A program made the translations under genes and the position numbers. From positions 6,900,611 to 6,964,610 of the forward strand of contig JASSKH010000021.1 in assembly GCA_031763025.1 (NCBI GenBank): DNA of 64,000 nt. The letters are read 5' to 3'. Position 1 is the first letter of the stretch. Every line of letters starts with the position of its first letter. The notes under the pieces are model-generated. The model saw only the letters and a list, made by a program, of their open reading frames with translations. It ran no database searches and was not told the DNA's origin. Source of the stretch: Macrocystis pyrifera. Taxonomy: Eukaryota; Sar; Phaeophyceae; Laminariales; Laminariaceae. Shown here one piece after another: positions 43,546 to 54,699 of this stretch.

Positions 43546-44151
43546 GCCATTACCATAATCTACTACTACCAACGCGCTTCTCCTTCTGCATCCCCTCTCT
43601 ACTAAGAACAGGGAAGAATAATGGAGCAACAGCAACTACTCGAGGTGACTACGAGTGTCCAATAACACATTTTTCAATACACATATAGCTGCGAAGTACT
43701 TTACTGCAGCACAACAGCAGGCCATTTCACATAAACAGAGGTATACTTAGTCTACCGTATAGTAGATGCTCGACATCTTCGGAAAGTAGTAAAACAACCC
43801 ACGGGCAGTGACCCAAGGGCCACGGCTCACGGGAATATAACGGGAATAATGCGGTGGATTTTTTCCATCTAGCCCTGAGCGAAAGCTCCGCGCTTGTTGT
43901 GAAGACTTTCGGAAGATATAAACGGTGTAGTTTGTGTATCGTAGAAGAAGCGAATGCAAGGTTCAAGAGACCGAAACATGCTTAGATGTGTTCGCCACTT
44001 GTGCATCTAGCAGCAGCAGCAGACCCCACCCCCCCGCTCGTCGCTTGTTGGTACGCCTCGAACAAATCGCGCGCGCTGAACTCCTCCGCCCCGGGCGCAA
44101 TCGTTCCTCGGTGTTTTTGTCGCCCATTTACTTGACGCTGTTTATGCGCAG

Positions 44152-44395
44152 GGAGATCCGTACAACAGGTACCTATTCGTACGTGACCCGCAGTCCTTGC
44201 CCTCCTCTACTCCACTGCCTCGTCAACACGCGCAGGTCTTCGAAAGGAAGTGGGACTTGGGTCTGGTATTCGAGGCCCAGCTTCACAATGGCGGCAGCTC
44301 GTCGGCGGGAGGAGGCGGCCCCAAGTGGCTGTCCTACGATATGTTCAGGGGCGTCGTCGGCGAGTTGATCGGCACCATGCTGTTTTTGTTCAATG
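44152..44395 (+). CDS. Aquaporin (MIP family) exon with N-terminal tail and start of TM1
   Basis: The exon follows a pyrimidine-rich tract and acceptor (TTTATGCGCAG) and ends at a donor (AATG|GTAAGG) in phase 1. It reads GDPYNRYLFVRDPQSLPSST, FERKWDLGLVFEAQLHNGGS, a Gly/Ser linker, then MFRGVVGELIGTMLFLFN. The last block is the start of the first transmembrane helix of major intrinsic proteins (R-x-V-V-x-E-x-x-x-T-x-L-F-x-F). The cytosolic tail before it is longer than in most family members, and earlier exons must exist. Joined to exon 2 the frame continues with a valine codon across the junction. MIP channels conduct water or small solutes across membranes. Upstream exons were not found. 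Confidence 0.65.
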
Positions 44396-44865
44396 GTAAG
44401 GACTGGAGATAGGGAGAGAGAAAAAGAGAAAGAGAAAAGCTAAAGTGCGAGAGAGCGAACGAGAAGTCGCTCGGACCGAGAACGAACGAACGAACCAATG
44501 CATTTCTTTTTATTTAACCTCTCATCAAGACGCGTTGAAACAAGGGCGCTTAACGCCATCAATACACACATGTTGAAGCTCACGCATAACGAAATAAATC
44601 ACCAATAAATATGCACGCACATGAGCTCGTGAGAGATAATTCTCTCGCGCGGAATCGTACAGCGGTACATATGCTGCAGTAGCAACAGCAAGGACGAATT
44701 CAACACCGATATATCAAACTATTTGAGGGAGCGGCGTGGTATTCAGAACCCACGACGGGACCCCCACAAAAAGCATCCCCTTAAGTTGACAGATCATCTT
44801 TGGTTGATTGTGATTGACTATTTTTTCCATCCCTATATCCTGTTCGCCCTTCATCCTGCTCCCTC

Positions 44866-45060
44866 CTTCTGTAGTCGTGACTCAGATCCGGGGTCAAATA
44901 GTGGTCTATTTTCCTACTCCCCCACTTCTGGGGTGTGTACCTTGCCTTTTTTATCGGGAGGGGGGTTCAGCGCTTTCTTCTTCCCCCGTCGACTCGCGTC
45001 GAATTGCGCCTGTCCGGACGTCACATTTGGCGCACTCGACAACAGATAGTTGGTGTCATT
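44866..45060 (+). repeat. Dispersed repeat family E, copy 2
   Basis: GTGACTCAGATCCGGGGTCA, TTCCTACTCCCCCACTTC, GTACCTTGCCTTTTTTATCG and CCCGTCGACTCGCGTCGAAT match the copies at 23.1 and 61.5 kb. Confidence 0.6.
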
Positions 45061-45564
45061 TGAGAACAATAAACTCTCCGTACGGCGACTTGAAGCTCTC
45101 ACATCAACTGACTGTATAATAATGTAGTCTTCGAGGTTGACCACTTGGCCAAGCACATGTACACGTACGGTTGAGTGAGGGTGCACTATCGGTAGTTTTT
45201 TCTGAGGCTCCTCAGTGTAGGCAGCTCTATATCACAGTGACGCATAAATGTGATATTGATTTTTTTTTTAAATGAAGATGCACCCCGATAAAAAGCAAAC
45301 CCATGGCCTTGCTAGCTAGGTACACAAAGCATTGACGTTGCCAAAGCAAGGACGAGATCCTGACGGTGTCGAGGTAAGGAGCCCTCGCCATATGAAAAAA
45401 ACACTGCTACTGTAACAGTAGTCAAACGTTCTTGTGTACCCCTCCCTATCGTGACACGTGTCGCCACCGGGGCGATCGGCACTGCGTACTCTGGATGGAA
45501 ATGTAATCTCCACTTAGACTCCGATGTGACGATCAAACGTAGCTTGTATTGTCGGCCACAGGCG

Positions 45565-45580
45565 TACCAGGTACCTGGTA
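45565..45580. repeat. Palindromic double TACCAGGTA/TACCTGGTA
   Basis: The two forms of the motif overlap to give the perfect 18-base palindrome GTACCAGGTACCTGGTAC (45564-45581). A further CAGGTACCCGGTA follows at about 45589. Confidence 0.9.
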
Positions 45581-45599
45581 CAAAATAGCAGGTACCCGG

Positions 45600-46960
45600 T
45601 ATGATATATCGCAAAAGGGACGGGGGGGTGTGAAGTATTTGCCCAAGTGCTTTTTTTTTTTCAAGGAGACGGAGATGTGTATACGGAAATACTACTACTG
45701 CTGTACATGCATAGCTCAACGGAGTGCACATGTGTTTCGTTCCAACGTATGTGTATGTTCACGTACAGAACTATTGACTACTCATTCGCTGTTGGACGTA
45801 CTCCTGTATGTACTGCTGTAGTTCATTTTGCCACCCCGACGATCAATTTTGGAACCGTGAGGGTCATCAATCAAAAACCTGATGAAATCCAAAAGAATAT
45901 CAAAATAATGAAACTAGCACCTTTATGTACGTAAAATTATGCGAAACCTGACTATTAATAAGCAAGTATCTGGTCATGGCCCTGTGTGCCCGTTGGTCCT
46001 ACTCTACAAGGTCGGTATAATGTGAACATGTGAACAGACATAAACCGGCCGCTCCTTCTCTTCACGGACTTCCGACAAAGACCATCAACCGGTCAGCAGC
46101 AGCCAGTCAGCACTATCATTAGCAAGGCCACGTAAGAAGGGGTAGTGCGTGCTTGCTTTCTTAGCTCCCCAGATGAGGAGCTCCAAACCCTCTTCTTTTC
46201 ACCGCAAACATGACTGCAAAGAAGGTTGGTTTGCGCAAACCGGCCAACATTCGTCCCGTAGCCTAAAACGAGTAGATGGGTACGAAATATCATGGTAAAA
46301 TTATCACGACTAATCGGTAGGTATACTAGCTCTAAAGGAGCTCAACACTTTCAAGAAATATCGTTATTTATAGTACTACAAATATTATCACATTTGTTTT
46401 GACATCTGCCAATGAGTGGGGGGAAAAAAAAAGAAAAAGCGTAGCGCCTATTCCGATAATAATATGCTACCATCCACATATTATTACATAGCGGTAACTA
46501 GAATCCAACGCCTTCAAACATGGAAGGTGATATCAATCAGATCTGAACACCCGGGAAACATGTACCGCTGATGCCACCCCCTTGAGAATGACTCATTGAC
46601 AAAGTACTCCTGACCGGCGTTTTACCAATCACGCCTGAAAGAGTGACATTTACTTAATAATTATATAATATGCCTTCCAAATCAATGTTGACAAAATGAA
46701 GAGGGCATCCCTTGCCTGGGATAAGTAAGAAGGGGAGCTGTCAAATTCGTGCATCGATTGATTTCCTTTCTTGTTACCGTTGTTGGTCTTTTTTTTTTCC
46801 TGGAAGACGTTAAGTGATTCCTTGAGCGATCTCGGTGTTGTTCACGCCCATGATGCACGTCGTTCCTAGCATAACAAATATCAAGCATCACACTACACAA
46901 TGACACTACAAGTACTTACTACCCTTTGTTCTGGCCTTTCGTTCGGCCTCGAGAACCGCT
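45600..46960. other. Intronic non-coding stretch, nothing recognised
   Basis: Short ORFs only. TA-rich between 46280 and 46700. No shared repeat was found. Confidence 0.35.
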
Positions 46961-46965
46961 TGTGA

Positions 46966-47310
46966 TCACGTACAGGACACCGCTTGTTGATCGCACCGCT
47001 TCAATCGTGGTTGTCTACACAAGGGCGGGGGCGAGGCGGACTCATTGTTGCTCGCCTTAGTCATTTGATCATTGATCACGCGTCCCTTTGGAGACGATGC
47101 TCGAGGAAGGGAGGCGTTCCTCACGCGTTGTGGTGAACATTGCCTTTTACGGGGCGTAGCAGGAGGACAAAAAATATTTGCTGACGCGAGCCGGTCATAC
47201 CATTTCGCACGTCGACGTTGTTGCCGACTCTGCTCCCACGTAGCACCCTGCTGCCACCCGAACCTGATTGCACTTGGCACCTTGCTTGCTCCCAATTGGT
47301 GGTCCATAGA
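46966..47310 (-). pseudogene. Possible LINE 3' coding end
   Basis: On the minus strand the frame reads LPRASSPKGRVINDQMTKAS. This is close to the C-terminus I associate with the LINE family seen at 13-15.5 kb and 63-64 kb. Only this short segment is recognisable; the upstream part of the 113-codon frame shows nothing else. It would be a heavily 5'-truncated insertion in the aquaporin intron. Confidence 0.35.
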
Positions 47311-47756
47311 TACAACTAGCCGCCGGCAAAACGTGACACCTGGTAGACACCAAGACTATCACAACGGTACAGTCAGTGTCGTATATAATGCGCCACGCAA
47401 GATAACACACCCCTCCGCACGATTTTTTCAAGTTGACGAGTTTCTAGAAGACGGGGGATAAGTAAGTGTAGACGCAGATCGATGCGTCTAAAAAGACAGA
47501 TTCCGGCGATATATGTTCCAAACCACCACATACAGTGTCGTTGTGTGTACCCCCCTTGGCTGGAGAACAATCGACTCGGATTGTTATCTCAGTCGGGGAG
47601 GCTGTGTGCCATCTTGGGTGTTACACGGTACGCACTACCAGCAGAAGAATCCTTTCTCCAGGAAAGGGCTGAAAGTCTCGAATACAGCCCATAACGAACC
47701 CTACTGCACAACGAACCCTATTGCTACGATTAATACTACTGATGCGGTACTACCGT

Positions 47757-47857
47757 AGTACTACACTACTGCTGCTACTACTACTACTACTCCACTTCTA
47801 CTTATATTACTACTACAACTGCTACTGCTACAACAACTACTGTTGCTACTGCTACTG

Positions 47858-47940
<83 letters not shown>

Positions 47941-47992
47941 ACTATTACAACTACTACTACTACGGCTTGCTGCTGCTGCTGCTTTCAACGTC
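47757..47992. repeat. (ACT)n/(CTG)n trinucleotide microsatellite
   Basis: Imperfect ACT/CTG repeats, with a pure (TAC)n core at about 47855-47922 followed by seven TGC. The Tyr-, Cys- and Ser-run peptides in its frames are artefacts. Confidence 0.95.
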
Positions 47993-48479
47993 TTCGTGTA
48001 GAACAATTCGGCGAAAGGGCAGTCCGACGCGGAATGCCGGACAAAATTCTATATATTCATCACGAAGAAACCTCTTTGTACCGCTCTTATAGCTCACTCG
48101 TAGACGAGGTGAACAATGATATCGCAATGTCGACACACATCCATGGTACATGATACCGTACCAATGCGTTTCCTGTCTGACATTGTTTTGTACCTGGTAG
48201 CGTTTGCTTTAGTTGTACATACATACCATCAATACTTGACATATTTTATACACCGCAGTATGTACACAAGACAAAAGTTGCTCCATAATTCGATGAGTAC
48301 GAGAAACGGAATAACCCGCTTAGATTTGATTGATGAAACGTTGGTTGGTTTGGAGTCAGTAGAGTCATCCATAAGGGGGACTGCATTACTGGTATGGTGT
48401 TGTCAAGTTTTCAGGTCTGACTCATGGACCTGACTCATACCACCTTCGATGTTTCAATTCATTGGGTTTCAAGGTACCT

Positions 48480-48620
48480 TTTTACGTGTGGATGGCATCA
48501 TTGGAATATCCGCCGCACGTTGAAAGATGGCAAATAGAAGAATAGTATCATAAAAAAAAAAAAAAAAAAACTACGTCGTACAGCTGTGAGATCGAAGATT
48601 TCGTACTCATCTGTGTAGGT
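48480..48620 (+). repeat. Dispersed repeat family C, copy 2, with poly-A and GTGAGATCGA block
   Basis: ACGTGTGGATGGCATCATTG and AGATGGCAAATAGAAGAATA match 43011-43085 and 51492-51560. A run of 18 A follows, then CAGCTGTGAGATCGAAGATT, a block repeated at 51219 and 58807. The order resembles the A-rich tail of one short retroelement followed by the head of another. Confidence 0.5.
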
Positions 48621-48939
48621 AAACAGTAGCCAGCCCTGAACACTTGGCGCAAAAGCCCCAATCAGTACTACTAATATTAATAATTAAACGCAGGCCCCCC
48701 TAATTACTGCGTTCAACCGACTTCTAACCGACGATTCGGCCTAATCGGAAAGGGATAGATACATCATACATACCTGGTACGAAGTATACATGCTGTACCA
48801 TGTTCAGTAAGACACGACGTGCTGCTGTGCAATACGAGGGCATATGCCCTGTTGCGCTTCCAGGGCTAATGATCTCTGGCCGACTCTGGCCGACGGCGCT
48901 CCCTCGTCAACTGAGCTGCTACCCAACAATTTTCTTTTT

Positions 48940-49163
48940 CTTCACTTTTACTTTCCAGCCCACTCGTAGGAGGTTTTACCCTCGGCAATCTTCTGGACAA
49001 GCCGTGGTCACAGGTGTCGTCCCTTCTCCCCCCCGGTACGTGCCTTTATTTTTTGTCGCGCATAGGGTTCAGCATTCCCACTGCTCGTCGATTTTCATCG
49101 ATTGTAGCCAACTCACGCTTTCGCGCTTTCCGCTTATCAGTTTTTTATGCAAGAAAAAGTCCC
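48940..49163 (-). mobile_element. tRNA-derived SINE, head-truncated copy
   Basis: On the minus strand it matches the body of the SINEs at 57061 and 58425: ACTTTTTCTTGCAT, CTGATAAGCGGAAAGCGCGA, ATCGACGAGCAGTGGGAATG, CCGGGGGGGAGAAGGGACGA, CACGGCTTGTCCAGAAGAT and ending GAAAGTAAAAGTGAAG. The tRNA-like head is absent. 5' truncation is usual for elements copied by LINE machinery. Confidence 0.75.
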
Positions 49164-49375
49164 TACAACACCAGGTCCTGGTATCTTGTCTTTCCCCAAT
49201 ATTCTTTAGACGTGCACCTAGGCCGCGGGAACGTCCACACGGGGTTGTGCCACTCACCGTTTTTGTCCAAGCCATGCGTATGGGTGGGGTAGAGAGAGGT
49301 TCCAGGGTGACGAGAGCCTCAAAAACATAATGATAGGTGCGTCCCTATTATATTAGACAGCATACCAGGTATGCG

Positions 49376-50006
49376 CCGTATCGCACGGGTGGTAAGATAG
49401 CACACCCCCCTCGGACGAATTTCTGCGCTGATTTTCTCGACAACGAGAAAGAAAGGAGGGAAGGAGGGAAGGAGGGAGGGGGCACATCCCGAGCGATGTA
49501 TCTCTGGCAGGAAATATGGACGAGATGTCTGCCGAGCGCCGCTGTTTTCCTCGTTGTCGGTGTGTTTTTAGGATCTCCCTGGACTGGGTGACCGATGGAT
49601 CATTTACCCCTCTAGCTCAGTAGATATCACGTTCAGGTTTGACGTCGTCGGCAGGACGCGGGTTCGAACGTCACTTCCAACGTTTCTTTTAACTGAAAAC
49701 GCTTGCACATGCGTCTTAAAATAAAATACCTGCCTGTTTCCCCGGGTATTGAAACGAAGCAGGTAGGTCAGCGTACGGCCGTACATACACGGTACCGACG
49801 CCCCGAAGATCCCGACGCTCAGAGGGGGGCAGAGTGTTTTAAGGATTAACCTGGGCTGGATAAGCGATCGGTTTTTCACCCCTATAGCTCAGTAGGTACC
49901 ACCTTCACAAGTGTGTGCCCCTCCTATAGTTGCCTCGTTTCGAAGAAATCCGTCTCGGAAATTCGTCACATGCGGGGCGTGTTATCTTATCACCGGTGTG
50001 ATACGG
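49376..50006. mobile_element. ~630-bp segment bounded by imperfect inverted repeats
   Basis: CCGTATCGCACGGGTGGTAA through GACGAATTTCT (49376-49424) is repeated inverted at 49957-50006 (CCGTATCACACCGGTGATAA on the minus strand). Inside are two A-box-like CTCTAGCTCAGTAG and CTATAGCTCAGTAG blocks at about 49611 and 49884; the first has a B-box-like GGGTTCGAACGTC 53 bases on. A third related arm lies at 47378-47430. It could be a DNA element or two inverted short repeats. Confidence 0.45.
49440..49483. repeat. Purine (GGAA/GGAGGG) microsatellite
   Basis: GAAAGAAAGGAGGGAAGGAG followed by GGAAGGAGGGAGGGGG; four G-runs lie close together on the plus strand. Confidence 0.8.
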
Positions 50007-50009
50007 CAC

Positions 50010-51210
50010 ACTTTGTGATATCCGCCACCGACCAAGTCAATACGGTGCGGGAGACACTTGTTTAAGGACCCCTCTATTTTCAACGGCTTGAGGCGACAAT
50101 GCACGAGTGACTACCCTATGTATATATCAGGTACCTCGTATATACTGTTGTATATTTACTCGTATATATATCGTACGAGTATGCCCTCTCAAGTTTTGTG
50201 TCTTTTCGCGATATGTGTGTACGCACCGCACCAACAGCAAGTCATTGTTTGTTAGTTGTATCTATTTCGCTATACCAGTACACGGCAACATTATATTAAT
50301 TAAACCAGGGGGACGCTGGCACCCAAGCATCTCCTGGTCCCCGGGTTTCCGGTGACTCTGTTAATAGTCTCCAGGTGTGTTGTAGGAACATAAAAAAACA
50401 TATTTATCTCAACACCCTGCGTTTAGAACTTCGGCTGGTTCGTGCTTGCCGGAGAGCGACGGTGACTTTTGTTAGAGGTTCATCACAGCAGCTTTTGTTT
50501 CTCTCGAGAATGATCCCCCGCAGGTTCTCAACAGAGGCCTGCACGTCGACTGGAAGGTGCTCCAGCGGGAAAAAAATGGTCGAAATTTGAGGTGCACACA
50601 ATGAGACGATAAACAACTCGCAACTGAACGTGTGCACGTCGCGTGCAGACAGCTGCAGCAAACCACAGACAGCTGCAGCAAACCACAGCAAACCACAGCC
50701 CGAGAAATTGAGTTATGGTCATGATGGGGTCTAAATGGCGTGGGGTGCGCCAGGCGGCAGTCGTAGGCAGCGAGAAACGACTCATGAGGTGCTTTCGTTT
50801 ATTCGAAGTTGCGGGCGTGTAGCACAAAAACCTCGAAAAAACGGTAAAATGATTCATTTCCCGCAAGGAAAGCTACCACAATGACTACATCACCGATGAA
50901 GAAAGGCCTTTCACTGGAAGAGGGCTGTTCTCCACGCAGATGATACATCACTTAGAGAGTCGTATGCTGCTGGGCGCTAAACTACGTACCCAGCTTAGGT
51001 AGTAAGTTGGGCCCGAAAAAGTGCAGAAATGGGCTAAGAAGCTCAGGATTCTCGAATATTTGCGACAACTATTCTACGACCAACCACGAAATACGGATAA
51101 GGGTTGAAAATCCCTTACTCTCACTCCAAGTCGTACGTATGTGCCGCCGAAATGCCTACGAGCGGCTAGTTGACGACGCACGTCTGAGCGTGCTAGCATC
51201 CCCTTAAAAA
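50010..51210. other. Intronic non-coding stretch, nothing recognised
   Basis: A short tandem repeat AGCAAACCACAG (three times, about 50655-50699) is present. ORFs have no recognisable domains. Confidence 0.35.
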
Positions 51211-51214
51211 ACCC

Positions 51215-51575
51215 CCCAGCAAACAGCTGTGAGATCGAGGATTTCGTCGGAAATCATCTTGGCGAACTGTGTGTGATCATTCGATCGCGCGTACTACGGG
51301 TCCTACTTGGCTTCATTCAGGAATTACATTCCATACATATACGAGGCAGACATAACTCCTGCTGCAGAATTTAGGGAGTGAGTCTGCCTAATTTGGGAAA
51401 TAATACAAGTACATCAATTTTCCGATGACGCACGTAGAGCTTGCCACTAATCGAGATTTGTTTCCGGCGTGTTTTTAGCCCATTCCCCTCTCACATGCGG
51501 ATGGTATGGCTGGAATGAGAGCTGCACACTGTCAGAAGGCAAATGGAATAATAATAGGCCTTTCGTTTAGCTGTT
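51215..51575 (+). repeat. Dispersed repeat family C, copy 3
   Basis: CAGCTGTGAGATCGAGGATT at the left and GCGGATGGTATGGCTGGAAT with AGGCAAATGGAATAATAATA at the right. In this copy the two blocks are about 260 bases apart. Confidence 0.5.
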
Positions 51576-51588
51576 GAGTCTGGAATTA

Positions 51589-52100
51589 TTATTAGTAAGT
51601 GCTGGACCTTATATCCACTATTGTATTTGACGTACACATGTAACGCACCCGATGCAGACTGCCAACTTCTACTGTAGAACCTACCGTACTTTTTAAACCC
51701 CTAGAAAGGACGGGTGCGTTCTTATTTCAACTCACTGACCTCCTACCCAGTGCCAGACCCCTGCTCGTCAACACCCACGATTAGAACTCCGTACTACAGA
51801 CAGTATATGGTCTTCTTCTCTATTTCGACCCTTCCCTGCCTCTGTCTTGCGAGTTTAACAGACTGAACCCGTCGTCAACTTGTGACCCTCTTGCCTATCC
51901 CCTCTTTTCAACGATTCAAATACCTCCCCACAAAGCCCAAATTCCTCCGTTCAATCTTCCTGTTCGTTTCGCTCATGAATCCGGAATTATTATGATTTGA
52001 GTGCTGGACCTTATCCACAGTAGTTTACCTAGCATGTATATCATACACTCAACCGCCAACTTATACAGTAAAACTTACCTAGTACCGTATTTGAACCCCA
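51589..52100. repeat. Direct repeat pair of ~115 bp
   Basis: CCGGAATTATTATTAGTAAG, GTGCTGGACCTTATATCC and ACTGTAGAACCTACC (51589-51705) recur as CCGGAATTATTATGATTTGA, GTGCTGGACCTTATCC and ACAGTAAAACTTACC (51976-52100). Confidence 0.65.
51755..51935. repeat. Direct repeat shared with 53570-53725
   Basis: CTTGCGAGTT, GAACCCGTCGTC, TGTGACCCTCTTGCCTATCC and CCTCTTTTCAACGATTCAAA match 53610-53725 in order. The pair brackets the reverse-transcriptase relic and may be the ends of one element. Confidence 0.6.
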
Positions 52101-53079
52101 CCTTAACACAATCTCTTCAATTTATGTGTGCTAACAAGCCATTATCCATGCCTTACCTCCCATGACACCCGCGAACCCCATGTTAATAAGGTATTCATAC
52201 TCTATACTCTAACTCCTCCCCATTTAGTTCCCTGTCCTGGCTGAACTCCTCCGGCCACTGCATCAGAAGAAGCTTAAACCCTCGAAGTCTTATCCTCCCC
52301 CTCCCTTGTCGCTCTTGCGTACATCACAAAGGCATCGCTCTTCCACCCGCCCTGACGTTGGATTTCCGTTGTCCCTTCAAGCCTTCCTGGATGCAATCCA
52401 TGCTCTTCGCACCAACCCCCGCCTTCCCGCTAAATCCCATCGTGACACTGTGACCTGGTAACGAGTCCGCACTCTCTATTTATTCCCGTCTGCGTGTGTA
52501 GCAAGAGGACAACTTACGTCCAAGCTAGGATACAGCAGCATCAATTCGAGCACCACCTCAAAGCCGTCGGCTTCACCCCTCCAAGTTAAAACAGACGGTG
52601 GCAAACGATTCCAACTGAAATCACTCGCACCAACGACTGTCTTCTTGCGTGAAACCTCTCCTACGTACCTCTTTTTACCTCTTTATGATCCCCTTTTTTT
52701 TCCTTCCCCTGAACAAAAGTTCCACCCCATCAGCACACCACCACAACTCAGTTGCTGGCAACTGTACCATACCACCAAAAAGGGAACATCCCCCTTCGCC
52801 ACTACTAAATACCACTGTCGTAGTATGCAAACATTTCAGACGCATGTCCCAAAACCGAAGACGAAACCGCTAGCATCATCCACATCACTTTGCCCCCTTC
52901 GCCTCACTCCGGAACAATTGACAATCCCTGTCTCAACATCACCCCGGAACAAATGACGATCCCTGTCTCAGCATAACCCACGAAATTGTACGCCTAATCC
53001 GTTGCTGTTCTTCCTAATGTGCATTCTCCCTCGCAATGCTTGCTTTCACGGACTGTATTATGCAATGCTGCATTGGCAT

Positions 53080-53530
53080 TTATATTCCCACTCGGCGATG
53101 AAAACGTTGCACAGCTACCAATTTCCCTTCAACCGTCGACGCTTTGTTTTCACGAAAAAGCTGCAGATGCGTCACACACTTCACGACCTCTCTCGCTACC
53201 GCCTCCTCTCCGAACTCTATGTCCACATATACGCTTCTATGCACAGTACTAAACGCCGTTGCTCCCGCAAGCGCCAGACAGCTCTTTAAGTGATGTTTGT
53301 CGAAGGAGCCACTCCGACCGTCGCCCGTTAGTCTGCATGACTCCCAAACACGTCGTTGTACCACTCCCCTCCCAATCATCACTCGTGCTTCTGGCAAAAC
53401 CACTGCTGCGTTAATGTCAGTGTTTCGATGCGAGTGGATAATTGCCGCAGTCATCGAACCCCACCATCCAGGTGACGAGCGCTGTCCGAACGCCAACCTT
53501 AAATCAACGACAATGCACTCCCCTACGTCA
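53080..53530 (-). pseudogene. Reverse-transcriptase-like relic, DIRS-like or other, uncertain
   Basis: The minus-strand frame reads VVDLRLAFGQRSSPGWWGSM, TAAIIHSHRNTDINAAVVLP and later STVHRSVYVDIEFGEE. The order F-G-x-R-x-S-P-G-W-W-G, then a variable loop, then Y-V-D looks like the palm of a retroelement polymerase of the DIRS/related type. The second catalytic aspartate of the YVDD box is isoleucine, so it could not be active. Upstream and downstream frames are closed. The flanking ~160-bp direct repeats suggest element ends. Confidence 0.4.
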
Positions 53531-53569
53531 TAAAATATGTAGAAAAAGGTGCCAATAACTTTACATATA

Positions 53570-53725
53570 GCAGACGGTCTTTTTTTTCATCTCAGCTCTT
53601 CCAGGCCTCTTGTCTCCCGAGTTCCAACCAACCGAACTCGTCGTTACCTCTGTGACCCTCATGCCCATCCCCTCTTTTCAACTATTCAATACCTCTCCAC
53701 AAGCCCCAGATTTCCTCCTTTCAAC
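53570..53725. repeat. Direct repeat shared with 51755-51935
   Basis: TCTCCCGAGTTCC, GAACTCGTCGTT, TGTGACCCTCATGCCCATCC and CCTCTTTTCAACTATTCAAT. Confidence 0.6.
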
Positions 53726-53833
53726 CTTCCGCGTTTTTGAGCGTGGTACATACTATCCATTCACGCGAGTGCTCTTAAGTTAGTACTCGTACGTAGTACC
53801 GGTATGTAACGCCGACTCGATCTATGTGCAGCT

Positions 53834-54080
53834 AAACTTTGTGCAGGACGTGGGTCTCATTGGTCAAGGCGAGTCTTTCGGCCGCCCGGCCTTTTTTTGG
53901 GAAAACGCCACCAAAACACGCGGCGGAGCCGCGGGACTGCCCCTGCCGACCTCGAAACCCCGACAGGGTTGGGGTTCGGGTTAGGGCAAGGGTTAGGGCT
54001 ATAGGGTCAGGCCTGGGGTTGAATAGGTCTAGGTCCACGTGCAAGGTTGAAACTGACGGCGCACGTCCTGCACAAAGTTT
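53834..54080. mobile_element. 247-bp element with perfect 19-bp terminal inverted repeats
   Basis: AAACTTTGTGCAGGACGTG at 53834-53852 is exactly inverted at 54062-54080. The interior is GC-rich (GCGGCGGAGCCGC) and has a degenerate telomere-like stretch, GGGTTAGGGCAAGGGTTAGG, near 53977. No ORF is supported. The form is that of a MITE-like non-autonomous DNA transposon; no other copy is in the window. Confidence 0.7.
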
Positions 54081-54666
54081 TTGTGGAGGATGCAGCTGCA
54101 CACAGCGCACGCCATGTAACACCCGATTTTCCTATTTGAGAGATAGCTTTCCAATGAGAATAGGAATTTATTTTTTCGAGTACGATGACGAAAAGTCGCC
54201 AACTATAGTTCATCACGTCACCGTGCATGTTCTTTGTTTGAACCGGTGCTGTCAATGATCATGTTGCCGACCCTTCTTGAATGTCCAGTACATCAGTATA
54301 CGTCGGCGGTAGTGGCAACGCAAACCTTCGCTCTCGTATACACTCGTCGCTGTTTGTCGGCTGGGCGTTGTGTGACACGCAGCGTTATTCCAGGTTGTTT
54401 CGGTTTCCTTTTTGTTTGACAATAAATGCGCCGTTTCCCGATGGGATACAAACACGTTTTTTTTTTCGAAATCAAATTAATATTCATTGGAATTGAAATT
54501 TTATTTCCAGATAACGAAATTTAGCGTTCCCCCCCTTAGAATACGTGCCATGTGTCAATTTAATCCGTCGCTCCCGTTGCAACATCAGCACAGGCTGCTG
54601 TTACCACGGACACTTGGACACGTTGACCCGACCCCCGAGAGGGGCAGGTGCGGTGGAGAGATAGCC

Positions 54667-54692
54667 ACCCGGAGGAGTCATCTCCTCCGGGT
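54667..54692. other. Perfect 11-bp hairpin, 4-base loop
   Basis: ACCCGGAGGAG, loop TCAT, CTCCTCCGGGT. A strong GC-rich stem in the middle of the aquaporin intron. There is no T-tract after it, and in a eukaryotic intron a terminator role is not implied. Confidence 0.7.
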
Positions 54693-54699
54693 AGTGTGG

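Noticed and set aside
43623-43644. First aquaporin exon (ATG GAG CAA CAG ... before GTGACT)
   Set aside because: A start codon and a donor-like GAG|GTGACT are present, but eight codons without family similarity are too little to support it.
43934-44368. 144-codon plus ORF overlapping the aquaporin exon
   Set aside because: It is in a different frame from the MIP-like peptide, has an Arg/Ser-rich composition, and does not respect the splice sites.
47760-47990. CRISPR-like or other regular spacer array
   Set aside because: The periodicity is three bases (microsatellite). No array in the window has unique spacers between constant repeats; the ~42-bp and ~88-bp arrays are contiguous diverged units.
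47721-48092. Plus ORF rich in Tyr/Leu and minus ORF of Ser runs
   Set aside because: Direct translation of the (ACT)n/(CTG)n microsatellite; no non-repetitive coding sequence.
49607-49680. Possible functional tRNA gene
   Set aside because: A- and B-box-like blocks are present, but a D stem and acceptor stem do not pair. It was kept only as tRNA-like sequence within a repeat.
53960-54000. Telomere or subtelomere
   Set aside because: Only a few degenerate TTAGGG-like units, enclosed in a 247-bp inverted-repeat element; there is no array and the sequence continues on both sides.
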